DNA from: Pomphorhynchus laevis
Taxonomy: Eukaryota > Acanthocephala > Palaeacanthocephala > Echinorhynchida > Pomphorhynchidae
Reading direction: 5' to 3'
DNA length: 64,000 nt
NCBI GenBank assembly: GCA_012934845.2
Contig: WNNJ02003038.1
Location: 21,165-85,164 of the forward strand
Positions 34,186-45,539 of the stretch are shown piece after piece (positions within the stretch are counted from its first letter, which is position 1; each line of letters starts with the position of its first letter). Under the pieces are notes generated by a model. That model saw only the letters and a program-made list of their open reading frames with translations. It was not told the origin of the DNA and ran no database searches. Both the position numbers and the translations under genes were made by a program.

Positions 34186-34970
34186 GATGAGTAAGTAAAA
34201 GCTCACGGAAACGAGCTTAGAGAGATGAGACTGAGAGGAAGTCGATAGCGATATGGATTTCACTCAGAGCGAAATCCATATTGATATCCAGTAAGTAAAG
34301 CTCACGGAAAAGAGCATAGAGAGATGAGACTGAGAAGAGGTAGGTAGTGACATGGATTTCACCCAGAGCGAAATCAACATTGCTATCCGGTAAGTAAAAA
34401 CTCACGGAAAAGAGCATAGAGAGATGAGACTGTGAGAAACTGGATATCGATATGGATTTCACTCAGAGCGAAATCCATATTGCTATCAAGTAAGTGAAAA
34501 CTCACGAAAATGAGCATAGAGAGATGAGACTGTGAGGAAGTGGATAGCGATATGGATTTCACTCAGAGCGAAATCCATATTGCTATCCAGTAAGTAAAAA
34601 CTCACGGAAACGAGCATAGAGAGATAAGACTGTGAGGAAGTGGATAGCGATATGGATTTCACTCAGAGCGAAATCCATATTTCTATCCAGTAAGTAAAAA
34701 CTCACGGAAACGAGCTTAGAGAGATGAGACTGAGAGGAGGTGGGTAGCAATATGGATTTCACTTAGAGCGAAATCCATATTGTTATCCAGCATTTAAAAA
34801 CTCACGGAAACGAGCATAGAGAGATGATACTGTGAGAAAGTGGATAGCGATATGGATTTCACTCAGAGCGAAATCCATATTTCTATCCAGTAAGTAAAAA
34901 CTCACGGAAACGGGCTTAGAGAGATGAAACTGAGAGGAGGTGTGTAGCAATATGGATTTCGCTCTGAGTA
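34186..34970 (+). repeat. Tandem array of 100-bp hairpin units, about 8 copies
   Basis: Units start CTCACGGAAACGAGC at 34,202, 34,301, 34,401, 34,501, 34,601, 34,701, 34,801 and 34,901, an almost perfect 100-bp period. Each unit contains TGGATAGCGATATGGATTTC, about 9 loop bases, then GAAATCCATATTGCTATCCA, which can pair into a ~20-bp stem. A second short pairing, CTCAC...GTGAG, brackets the rest. The last unit is cut in its hairpin. No coding potential is supported. Confidence 0.95.
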
Positions 34971-37445
34971 AACAAACACGGTTCAGTTTACTGAAAGTGA
35001 GGATATCAAATACTCTACATGGTTGGAAGTTGCTTAGACATCTACGCCATTGACAAAATTATTAAAGATGAAACACACATTGAAAATGATGCGAAATAAA
35101 AAAAAACAATAATTTTTAAAAGACTTGATAATAATTACGTCTAAGGATTGAACAATAGAAGTTGTGTTTTAAGTAAACACATAAGATACAACTCAGTTGA
35201 ACACAATAATGAGATGGAGTATTTTCCAATAACAAAGGATATTTCTATTTGTTGGACACATCTCTTAATTTAGCTCTTTTATATAGTACTAAATAAGATC
35301 TCTTGGCATTCATGCTTTTGAAAAATGTTAGTAATGTGCATATTATTTCAGGACGAAAAACTTTCAGGGATCTAGTTGATTTTAAATAACCAATTATAAG
35401 ATGATTTTACTTTTCTACAGCTATACTAAAGATCAACATAATTGTTATACGCGTCTCATTTCTTTTCATGATCTTACATCGATAGTTTTTTTTGAACTTT
35501 TTCGTAATAAGTTTTTATAACACAGGGCGGTCTGTTATTCGCGCATTTTGATTACTTCAAGATATTTTAAAGCATAAGTTATGTTTATAGCATAAGTTAT
35601 AATTTTTTATTTCCAACAATTAGATGTTTTAAAATTACTTCACTCTAATTAAGTAGAAAGTTTTAGGACTATGGAATTGCTAACTATTCTATTAAATTAA
35701 ATACCGATTTCTTTGTGCCTTAAAAAAACTCTCCAAAGCATTGGCTATTTAGTGTAGAAATTACGTAGTCTCTTCAATGTTTTGGCTAAATTTCTGGAAC
35801 GTATAAATTAATTTTATTCTATAAATTACAATATTTTTATGGATTTCTATAATATCTTCGTGAAAATTACAAATAGTTTATTCAATATAAATAATATATT
35901 TTTTATTAATAATAAGCTATATTTAAATAAAATTATAAACATTTTATCCTATATTATAACTAACTATCGAAAGAATTCTTTACATTCAAAACACAAAATA
36001 GAATAACTTAAATTTTGATTGAATCGCAAATACTATGAAATTGCTAAAAAAAATTAAAAATACGAAATGTGTTAAGGTTCACATAATTTCACCAACTTCT
36101 AAATTCACAATCAAAATTAAATGTTTACATTAAAAACTTGATTATTTACAATAAAAACTTTAAACAAGTGTACCAGTAAAAACAGTCCTCATTCGTCGTC
36201 GTTTGCTTGAACATTTTTGCACTGCACCAAAACTACGCTCGTAATAAGCATTATTTCGTTGAATTAAAATGTTTTCATTACATCGATACTTTTCCAAAAG
36301 TAGTGAGGCTAATCGGTAAAGTTTATGATTTTATAAATTTGACAAAATTGATATACCCTCAAAAATAAAATATTCATCAAAAATTCCAGCTTTATTACCC
36401 ATCATCAAGCATTTCTCATCCTTTAGAATATCATCAATTTTAAACGATTTTCTTTTAAGCATGAACTTCGAGCAATTACAACTTGTACACATTAGATCTG
36501 CTGTATAACTCTGTAAAATTGCTCGCTAAATAATCGGTTATTTTGTCAGGCAATTGATGCCATAGCATTTAGCAGAAAACAATTCAATGTCATTTGATAA
36601 GTTTAAAGCTCCAAAAATACAATCTGATGTACTGGATTCTCATTTTAATTATATTATGTTTACAAAGATTACTGATTTATTGTGTTATTTGATCCAAAAA
36701 ACCAATTCGTTGCTTGTTCTCAACTTATAATTTGGAGTAAATTGATTGGTTAAAATTATAGACACAAAGATAGAAAATTTTCGTTTGATTGATCGTTAAT
36801 TTGTGCATTGCAATCAACATGTTATTATTACAAGCTAGAAAATAGATAGTTGAAGTTATTAGTTCTGTCAAAGTTGATGTTCTATTTACGTCTAATACAA
36901 ATAAAACTCTGTATTCTAATCTAAAAAACTTGATTGATCAAAGAAAAATATAACGTAAACTTCAAGCATCTCAAGTTTACAAAATGTTTAAATTTCAAGG
37001 CTAATAATGATGAGTTTGATTGAAAACTAACGTTTACTCGCTTTAATGTTAATACTTAAAACAACAACATTACTTTAGTAAAGAGAGAAATTTGGTAATC
37101 AAACAATTACTGTTGTACTAAACATAGCCCGTATTGCATAAATATAGAAAATACAATAAAACCGCAAAGCTCATTTCATTACGAAATAAACTTTGAGCAG
37201 CTATTTAATGCAAAGCAACAGAGTAATAATGCCAGAAAAATAATACGTAATAGATAAAGTTAGTTAATCGTCTCGATAAAAACATAAACAAATATGTTTT
37301 GAATATTGAGTTTAAAAATTGTATTATCTCAGGTAAAAAATTGAAATAAGAAAATAAAAACAAATCTTTAATAAAATAACTAGATAACATTGTGTTGCGA
37401 ATTCGTAATGTGATTATATCACTTTGCGAAGTCACGGGGGATCAT
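34971..37445. other. Arm core without recognised gene (left)
   Basis: AT-rich. It corresponds to 42,640-45,118. It contains the left version of an unrecognised Cys-containing ORF, on the minus strand at about 36,346-36,510. Confidence 0.5.
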
Positions 37446-37625
37446 ATCATTCCAGCTTACACAAGTGCGCCGCCTTTGGTCTGAACAATTAATTGTTTCT
37501 CACACCACTGAGAGTCCAGACGAGGCCTACTATGTCGGTAATTTCTAGACGAGGAGCTTAAGAAACATTAGTATTTGCTCAAGTGGACATCCTCTTGAAA
37601 AGAAGATATATCACTAAAAACATAT
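37446..37625 (-). mobile_element. LINE-A 3' UTR fragment (left arm)
   Basis: On the minus strand it matches the LINE-A 3' end at about 58,510-58,660: CTTAAGCTCCTCGT, then GTTCAGACCAAAGGCGGCG (compare GTTCAGTCGGAAGGCGGCG). Confidence 0.7.
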
Positions 37626-37869
37626 AACCTCTTCGGAAACCTCAAAGGTTCGATTTTAAAAAAATAACAATTACAATGTCTTCATCACGTTACTCTTCAT
37701 CATCAACAGCATCCTGGTTCCTTTTCAAGCTTTATATATTTTATTCGTATAATAAATTGGGATTGGAAACTAGTCATTTTCAATCATAATTTGATCTGCA
37801 CCAACCGTGTCTATTTCTTAATTTTGTTCTAAATTGTATGCATGTTTGTCACTATTGACAGACATGCAC

Positions 37870-38022
37870 AGACGTTCAGTTTCCCACAATCTATGTCGCT
37901 ACATTTTCTTTTAAATCATCATCGTTCTGTCGTCGTATCATACCATCTAGATGTGCTTTTACTTCTTTTGATCTGACGTTTACTATATAATATGTTTCGG
38001 ATCTTTGTTGTGTAAAACCCCT
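37870..38022 (-). mobile_element. Ty3/gypsy RT fragment at the left arm's inner end
   Basis: Matches 42,064-42,216 in inverse and also the spacer piece near 39,110-39,220. It is a decayed RT segment. The palindrome's left arm stops inside it. Confidence 0.7.
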
Positions 38023-38039
38023 TTTTTCAAGCTAAGAAC

Positions 38040-39294
38040 GGTTGTAGCCTTAACCAAACTTTGTCTTCGATTTCTCAGATTTGACGTAGTTTTTATCAAA
38101 ATAGTGATTTTGTCGTACTTGTGCTCTATATGTTGCTGACCGGGTGTTTGGTTTTAATCTGTACAAAAGTGTTACTAAAGCTTCTCCCTTCATAATAATG
38201 ACTTGTGGTTTAAAAATGCTTTTTCTGTATGAAAAACTTGTAGTCTTAACGGACGAACGGATATTTTATATGGAAGCAATTATCGGTTTTGTAAAACTTG
38301 TACAAATCGCTTATCCAGACCATTGAATCACGCATGATAAAGCATAACACTTATATGATTATTGACTGAAATAGTGGCCCGCTGTATGTCACAAATTCCT
38401 GTCATACACAATTGATGGCAATCATTTATTGTATAATAATATTAACGATAAATAGGAACGTCAAAACTTACATGTACTCTTGACCAGAATCACTCGGAAT
38501 AGGCCAATTGTGCAATGTGTGTGGTGCTTTGTTCTTGCTATTACGTTGGCACATTTTACAATGTAAAATATAGTTTTCAACGTCCATATCAATTCAAGGC
38601 CACAATCAATAGAAATTTTGAATGATTTCACACCCTCTATTCTTGGAAGATCAATTTGTAAATAGTTTAAAACATACTTTCTTTAAGAGCGTAGAATAAA
38701 TGCACACGATCCCATCACCACTATTCCATCTCTACAGAAAGTTCTTGGCTACACATGAAACATCCCGTAAGTTCAGGTGAAAATCTGTACAGACAATTAG
38801 TTTGTACCCATACTCTAACATTGTTTAATATTTCGTCGTGACCTGTACTTTTATTAAGTTGTTCAAATGCTAACTACATGTACGCTATACCTTTAGGCTG
38901 TAATAAATTAATGGCATTCTTATATTCGTCATGATTCCAAATTGATTCGTCCTGAACAGAAAATCGTGCTAAAACATCAGTCATTAGGCGATATCCTCAA
39001 ATTCATAGTCGTATTGAGTCATTAACTATGCCTACCTCACAAAACGATTATTCATAATCATTGGTAGATTACGATTCTATCCAAATGTATGCTTTAGAGG
39101 CTTGTGATCACCACTTTTTGTCGTCGTATCATACCATCTAGATGTGCCTTTACTTCTTTTGGTCTGACGTTTACTGTATAATATGTTTCAGATCTTTGTT
39201 GTGTAAAACCCTTTAGCCGCACCTTATACGCAGTTAAATTCTTTTTACAATGCTTTATCTCAATTTGATAATAATAGATTACGATTCTATCCAA
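38040..39294 (-). mobile_element. Ty3/gypsy pol fossil G3 (spacer)
   Basis: On the minus strand the parts run RT (39,294-39,094), an RNase H remnant (about 39,060-38,950) and an integrase zinc-binding region (about 38,640-38,490) with further integrase relics to about 38,050. It is badly broken with internal deletions. No LTR is recognised. Confidence 0.6.
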
Positions 39295-39870
39295 TATTTA
39301 GAGGCGCTTCTCTGCCGATTTCAGAATATCGATGTTCCGCCTATTTAAGTGCGCCAGAATGATATGCGACCTGTGAAAATTGTCCATTTTCAGATTCCAG
39401 TGCAAAATGCCTCTCAGCAATCTTCACATGCTTCAATGTATAACTTTATTTTCTTACATCCGTTATAAAGAACCTGAATTTTAGGATCAATAAATGCAGC
39501 AATTCTGATCAATTCTTATTTGGTTTCATCTAATCTGTTAATCTCTAGTCATTTTTACTTGTTAGCTTATATAACTCACTGTATCGAAATCTTTAACGAC
39601 TAATAAACAATTCAAGATTAACCATTCATGCCCGAAAACGATCTCAATTCTTTCTGATTCTAAAGTTTCTGAATTTGTTGAATTGCAACTACTCTCTACG
39701 AAACAAATTCAAAAGTGTGTCTTAAAAGTCTACTTTTCTTTGATTTCAAACCTGCCATTACGAGAGTATTCAACACGTTTTGTAAATATAACTTGGAAGT
39801 TAAGACATGCACTTCTGAAATAATAATGAAGTTGCGGATTACCCAAATGATAATGTTAGTATCGATAATA

Positions 39871-40003
39871 GTTTAACGAAGTAGATATTGTCAAACATTT
39901 TCCATATATAGAAATAATATAGAAAATATAAATTTTTATATACAGAAAAGTATATTTTTTATATACATTTTTATATATGTTTTATGACATACTCGTTTGG
40001 CAA
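39871..40003 (+). repeat. Long direct repeat, copy 1, flanking LINE-B fragment
   Basis: Starts TAACGAAGTAGATATTGTCA and ends near GACATACTCGTTTG. It recurs at 40,205-40,323, differing by small A/T indels and a few substitutions. Confidence 0.85.
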
Positions 40004-40204
40004 AAAAAGGATTTATTTTAACGTGGCAAATGCGTGCCAGCGCACGCTTACATGACCACAACAAATCAAGACTGTGAATCAGGTGTCGAGAAGGTGTGAA
40101 CGGAGGAGATGTTTAAATTTGATAAAGGAGGGGGCGCGGCGGACGTCGAGAGGGAGTGGATTCCAGGCGAGTGAGGCGGCGACGAGGAAGGATTGGAGAC
40201 CGTA
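40004..40204 (-). mobile_element. LINE-B 3' end, severely 5'-truncated
   Basis: About 200 bp encode AWNPLPLDVRRAPSFIKFKH and RSHLLDT, followed by the stem-loop and a short tail. It is inserted between two ~120-130 bp direct repeats and differs more from LINE-B in the arms than the arms do from each other. Confidence 0.85.
40032..40047 (-). other. LINE-B 3'-terminal stem-loop (spacer copy)
   Basis: On the minus strand, GCGTGC-GCTG-GCACGC. The stem is conserved while the loop differs by one base. Confidence 0.7.
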
Positions 40205-40323
40205 GTTAACGAAGTAGATATTGTCAAACATTTTCCATATATAGAAAATATAAATTTTTATATACAAAAAAGTATATTTTTTATATACATTTTTATATGT
40301 TTTATGACATACTCGTTTGACAA
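40205..40323 (+). repeat. Long direct repeat, copy 2
   Basis: The second copy of the flank at 39,871-40,003, abutting the LINE-B fragment's 5' end. Confidence 0.85.
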
Positions 40324-41234
40324 GTCAACTAGTTTCAAAATACATTTATTTACGATTGGCAAAATTCATTTTTTACTTTATTTTTTCAAAAATAACAGAT
40401 TTCGTCTGATTGATATAACGCGAGGAACTGCGTTACATTTGAATTCAAAACTACCATTCCAATTTATGATAATCCCGGTTTCGGTATAAATATTTATTTC
40501 CATTATTGAATTAACGACTATAATCTTTGTTGCGTTGATGTTGTTTCGATTTTCGTTTGTTTATTCACCATTACTTGTACATTCCATAACATATCGAATG
40601 CTTTTATCCAAGGCTGATCAAAAAAGTCTTGTCAGACAATATCAGCAACATTTGCTTCTAATACCTCGACTATATAATTCAATATTTACCGTAAATTTAC
40701 TAAAACATTTTAACCTTTTCCTCCATAACTTCTTAACCATCTATTATTTGATATTAGAGGTTATCTGATGAGTTTCCACACATCTACCGATAAGCAGATA
40801 GCACAGCTTCGGTGTCATCTTCTATATCTGCTGAGTATCCATTGATCTTTACTGAGATATTCTGGCCAGATTTGCTGCTATTGCCAACCTAACAGATTCT
40901 GCTTATACCCAGTTGTGCAATAATACCGTCCTCATATTTCTCTTGATTTTTTACAATTGATGAATGTCTATTTTCCTCCGTTTCAGAATCACTACAGATG
41001 ATCAATTTGTCAGCAATTAAAATGTTAGGGGACTGCGTCTCGTCCGCTTTTTTAAAAACATTTGTATTTATTGTATTATTATAATTAATATATTTTTATT
41101 GTTCAAATTGATCAGTAAATTGCTTCTGAGTTTTGGTACTAATGAAATCAGTTATAAAGATATTAGATGTTGACACCCATTTTAAAAAGCCAGTATATAT
41201 TGTTGATGCTATATATGTATTTGCACAATGTAGG
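40324..41234. other. Spacer, no gene seen
   Basis: AT-rich, with short ORFs lacking motifs. Confidence 0.4.
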
Positions 41235-41470
41235 ACGAATAAGAGTAAGAGTGACAAGGAAATGATCGGACAGATGAGGATCAGTAATTGACAATAGGAA
41301 CAGCAATGATGTCGAGAGCACCGCCGAGAATATGAGTTGGGCTTGTTGAAAGTAATTTATAATTAAAATGTGAAAAAAGATTAGTTAAAGTGATGGAGTC
41401 AGAGTCAGCCGATCGATCAAGACGATTGTAAAAGTCACCGAGAACAAAAGAAAGAGTATAAGACAATGAT
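41235..41470 (-). mobile_element. LINE endonuclease fragment
   Basis: The minus-strand frame 41,466-41,281 reads SFVLGDFYNRLDRSADSD, then LTNLFSHFNYKLLSTSPTHI, LGGALDIIAV. This is the typical C-terminal part of an apurinic-type LINE endonuclease (LGDFN...PTH..G..LD). It may belong to LINE-B, whose arm copies lack this region. Confidence 0.7.
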
Positions 41471-41539
41471 CAGTGAGACATAAGATCTACAAGGTCGTTG
41501 AAGAGTATACATGAGTTTAAAAAAGAAAACATATTCATA

Positions 41540-42190
41540 AATTGAATTCTTCGATCTTCCGCGTTTGTGTACAGATGAAATACTGGGAATACCCTTCTTG
41601 AGACTGCAGAAGACGTTCGCGATCGAATTCAGTGGTCCTCTAGCAGACTTGGAAATCGTCTCTTCAGCTGCTTTTACAGTTGACGCACCGCGATTGTTCA
41701 AAAACTTGCCGAAATAGACTTTTCCTATCGCGACAAAGAGCCACAGATTTAGTAAAGTCGATGATTCATTCAGAACGAAATCCAACACATGATCAAAAAT
41801 AACATCATAGAACCAATCCAGTCACCATGGAGAGCACAGATCGTCGTCTCCAGAGCCACAGGAAGAAAACGTCGTGTTATGAACTTCTTTCAAACTATAA
41901 ATCGATTTACGTACCTTGATGCCTACCCGATACCAAAAATCGCAGAATAAGCTAATGAAATACAAAAACATTGATATTATTCCCTCAACGACCTGCAGGA
42001 AGCTTATTATCAAATTGACATAAACATTGTAAAAAGCATTTAACTGCATATAAGGTGCAGTTAAAGGGTTTTACACAACAAAGATCCGAAACATATTATA
42101 TAGTAAACGTCAGATCAAAAGAAGTAAAAGCACATCTAGATGGTATGATACGACGACAGAACGATGATGATTTAAAAGAAAATGTAGCGA
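41540..42190 (+). mobile_element. Ty3/gypsy fossil G4 spanning the right inner boundary
   Basis: A protease/RT-side segment (near 41,590-41,800) leads into the RT N-terminal region (near 41,825-42,010), with the NRFTYLDAYP hallmark, and on into the arm. It is broken. It runs continuously across 42,064, where the arm homology begins. Confidence 0.65.
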
Positions 42191-42460
42191 CATAGATTGT
42201 GGGAAACTGAACGTCTGTGCATGTCTGTCAATAGTGACAAACATGCATACAATTTAGAACAAAATTAAGAAATAGACACGGTTGGTGCAGATCAAATTAT
42301 GATTGAAAATGACTAGTTTCCAATCCCAATTTATTATACGAATAAAATATATAAAGCTTGAAAAGGAACCAGGATGCTGTTGATGATGAAGAGTAACGTG
42401 ATGAAGACATTGTAATTGTTATTTTTTTAAAATCGAACCTTTGAGGTTTCCGAAGAGGTT

Positions 42461-42640
42461 ATATGTTTTTAGTGATATATCTTCTTTTCAAGAGGATGTC
42501 CACTTGAGCAAATACTAATGTTTCTTAAGCTCCTCGTCTAGAAATTACCGACATAGTAGGCCTCGTCTGGACTCTCAGTGGTGTGAGAAACAATTAATTG
42601 TTCAGACCAAAGGCGGCGCACTTGTGTAAGCTGGAATGAT
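42461..42640 (+). mobile_element. LINE-A 3' UTR fragment (right arm)
   Basis: Mirror of 37,446-37,625. Confidence 0.7.
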
Positions 42641-43569
42641 ATGATCCCCCGTGACTTCGCAAAGTGATATAATCACATTACGAATTCGCAACACAATGTT
42701 ATCTAGTTATTTTATTAAAGATTTGTTTTTATTTTCTTATTTCAATTTTTTACCTGAGATAATACAATTTTTAAACTCAATATTCAAAACATATTTGTTT
42801 ATGTTTTTATCGAGACGATTAACTAACTTTATCTATTACGTATTATTTTTCTGGCATTATTACTCTGTTGCTTTGCATTAAATAGCTGCTCAAAGTTTAT
42901 TTCGTAATGAAATGAGCTTTGCGGTTTTATTGTATTTTCTATATTTATGCAATACGGGCTATGTTTAGTACAACAGTAATTGTTTGATTACCAAATTTCT
43001 CTCTTTACTAAAGTAATGTTGTTGTTTTAAGTATTAACATTAAAGCGAGTAAACGTTAGTTTTCAATCAAACTCATCATTATTAGCCTTGAAATTTAAAC
43101 ATTTTGTAAACTTGAGATGCTTGAAGTTTACGTTATATTTTTCTTTGATCAATCAAGTTTTTTAGATTAGAATACAGAGTTTTATTTGTATTAGACGTAA
43201 ATAGAACATCAACTTTGACAGAACTAATAACTTCAACTATCTATTTTCTAGCTTGTAATAATAACATGTTGATTGCAATGCACAAATTAACGATCAATCA
43301 AACGAAAATTTTCTATCTTGGTGTCTATTATTTAAACCAATCAATTTACTCCAAATTTTAAGTTGAGAACAAGCAACGAATTGTTTTTTTGGATCAAATA
43401 ACACAATAAATCAGTAATCTTTGTAAACATAATATAATTAAAATGAGAATCCAGTACATCACATTGTATTTTTGGAGCTATAAACTTATCAAATGACATT
43501 GAATTGTTTTCTGCTAAATGCTATGGCATCAATTGCCTGACAAAATAGCAGATTATTTAGCGAGCAATT

Positions 43570-43755
43570 TTGCAGAGTTATACAGCAGATCTAATGTGTA
43601 CAAGTTGTAATTGCTCGAAGATCATGCTTAAAAGAAAATCGTTTAAAATTGATGATATTCTAAAGGATGAGAAATGCTTGATGATGGGTAATAAAGCTGG
43701 AATTTTTGATGAATATTTTATTTTTAAGGGTATATCAATTTTGTCAAATTTATAA
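43570..43755 (+). CDS. Unrecognised short ORF with CTSCNC motif (right arm)
   Basis: 61 codons: MQSYTADLMCTSCNCSKIML, KRKSFKIDDILKDEKCLMMG, NKAGIFDEYFIFKG, ILSNL. The composition looks protein-like. In another frame just downstream, 43,758-43,900 reads LYRLASLLLEKYRCNENIL and NNAYYERSFGAVQR, which also looks like real protein, so this may be the remains of one gene with a frame break. The left arm has the same content with a few differences. I recognise no family. Confidence 0.35.
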   Translation: MQSYTADLMCTSCNCSKIMLKRKSFKIDDILKDEKCLMMGNKAGIFDEYFIFKGISILSNL

Positions 43756-45118
43756 AATCATAAACTTTACCGATTAGCCTCACTACTTTTGGAAAAGTAT
43801 CGATGTAATGAAAACATTTTAATTCAACGAAATAATGCTTATTACGAGCGTAGTTTTGGTGCAGTGCAAAGGTGTTCAAGCAAACGAACGACGAATGAGG
43901 ACTGTTTTTACTGGTACACTTGTTTAAAGTTTTTATTGTAAATAATCAAGTTTTTAATGTAAACATTTAATTTTGATTGTGAATTTAGAAGTTGGTGAAA
44001 TTATGTGAACCTTAACACATTTCGTATTTTTAATTTTTTTTAGCAATTTCATAGTATTTGCGATTCAATCAAAATTTAAGTTATTCTATTTTGTGTTTTG
44101 AATGTAAAGAATTCTTTCGATAGTTAGTTATAATATAGGATAAAATGTTTATAATTTTATTTAAATATAGCTTATTATTAATAAAAAATATATTATTTAT
44201 ATTGAATAAACTATTTGTAATTTTCACGAAGATATTATAGAAATCCATAAAAATATTGTAATTTATAGAATAAAATTAATTTATACGTTCCAGAAATTTA
44301 GCCAAAACATTGAAGAGACTACGTAATTTCTACACTAAATAGCCAATGCTTTGGAGAGTTTTTTTAAGGCACAAAGAAATCGGTATTTAATTTAATAGAA
44401 TAGTTAGCAATTCCATAGTCCTAAAACTTTCTACTTAATTAGAGTGAAGTAATTTTAAAACATCTAATTGTTGGAAATAAAAAATTATAACTTATGCTAT
44501 AAACATAACTTATGCTTTAAAATATCTTGAAGTAATCAAAATGCGCGAATAACAGACCGCCCTGTGTTATAAAAACTTATTACGAAAAAGTTCAAAAAAA
44601 ACTATCGATGTAAGATCATGAAAAGAAATGAGACGCGTATAACAATTATGTTGATCTTTAGTATAGCTGTAGAAAAGTAAAATCATCTTATAATTGGTTA
44701 TTTAAAATCAACTAGATCCCTGAAAGTTTTTCGTCCTGAAATAATATGCACATTACTAACATTTTTCAAAAGCATGAATGCCAAGAGATCTTATTTAGTA
44801 CTATATAAAAGAGCTAAATCAAGAGATGTGTCCAACAAATAGAAATATCCTTTGTTATTGGAAAATACTCCATCTCATTATTGTGTTCAACTGAGTTGTA
44901 TCTTATGTGTTTACTTAAAACACAACTTCTATTGTTCAATCCTTAGACGTAATTATTATCAAGTCTTTTAAAAATTATTGTGTTTTTTTTATTTCGCATC
45001 ATTTTCAATGTGTGTTTCATCTTTAATAATTTTGTCAATGGCGTAGATGTCTAAGCAACTTCCAACCATGTAGAGTATTTGATATCCTCACTTTCAGTAA
45101 ACTGAACCGTGTTTGTTT

Positions 45119-45503
45119 ACTCAGAGCGAAATCCATATTGCTACACACCTCCTCTCAGTTTCATCTCTCTAAGCTCGTTTCCGTGAGTTTTTACTTACTG
45201 GATAGAAATATGGATTTCGCTCTGAGTGAAATCCATATCGCTATCCACTTTCTCACAGTATCATCTCTCTATGCTCGTTTCCGTGAGTTTTTAAATGCTG
45301 GATAACAATATGGATTTCGCTCTATGTGAAATCCATATTGCTACCCACCTCCTCTCAGTCTCATCTCTCTAAGCTCGTTTCCGTGAGTTTTTACTTACTG
45401 GATATCAATATGGATTTCGCTCTGAGTGAAATCCATATCGCTATCGACTTCCTCTCAGTCTCATCTCTCTAAGCTCGTTTCCGTGAGCTTTTACTTACTC
45501 ATC
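45119..45503 (-). repeat. Tandem array of 100-bp hairpin units, about 4 copies
   Basis: Mirror array in the right arm with CCGTGAG marks at 45,181, 45,281, 45,381 and 45,481. The four missing units account for the 397-bp difference in arm length on either side. Confidence 0.95.
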
Positions 45504-45539
45504 ATTGCAGATTATCATATATTTTATTTTCGTTTGTTG

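Larger units (their letters stand above)
21144..38022 (+). repeat. Left arm of giant inverted repeat
   Basis: Mirrors 42,064-64,000. Paired coordinates sum to about 80,086 near the centre, 79,689 in the middle and 85,144 outside; the shifts mark indels. Matching landmarks include the dynein start, the 420-bp repeat, the homeobox exon, LINE-B, the gypsy fossil and the hairpin array. The outer limit is set only by the window edge, so the arm may extend further left through the dynein gene. The inner end is the CTTTTTTC following TGTGTAAAACCC near 38,022. Confidence 0.95.
38023..42063. other. Palindrome spacer (~4.0 kb)
   Basis: Unique sequence between the arms, mostly decayed retroelements: a minus-strand gypsy fossil (38,040-39,294), a LINE-B 3' end flanked by long direct repeats, a LINE endonuclease piece and the upstream part of another gypsy fossil. 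No host gene is recognised. Confidence 0.85.

Noticed and set aside
34186-34970. Hammerhead ribozyme in each 100-bp unit
   Set aside because: GATGA and GGAAAC flank a possible CTGTGAG/CTCACGG stem, but the required CUGAUGA core reads GAGATGA and there is no room for the third stem and cleavage site.
34186-34970. CRISPR array
   Set aside because: Whole 100-bp units repeat with no variable spacers, and the context is an animal genome.
39094-39294. Integrase C-terminal domain of a gypsy element
   Set aside because: My first reading; the segment order and its match to the RT at 42.1 kb fit reverse transcriptase better.
41435-41788. 117-codon minus-strand ORF
   Set aside because: Shadow of the plus-strand gypsy fossil G4.
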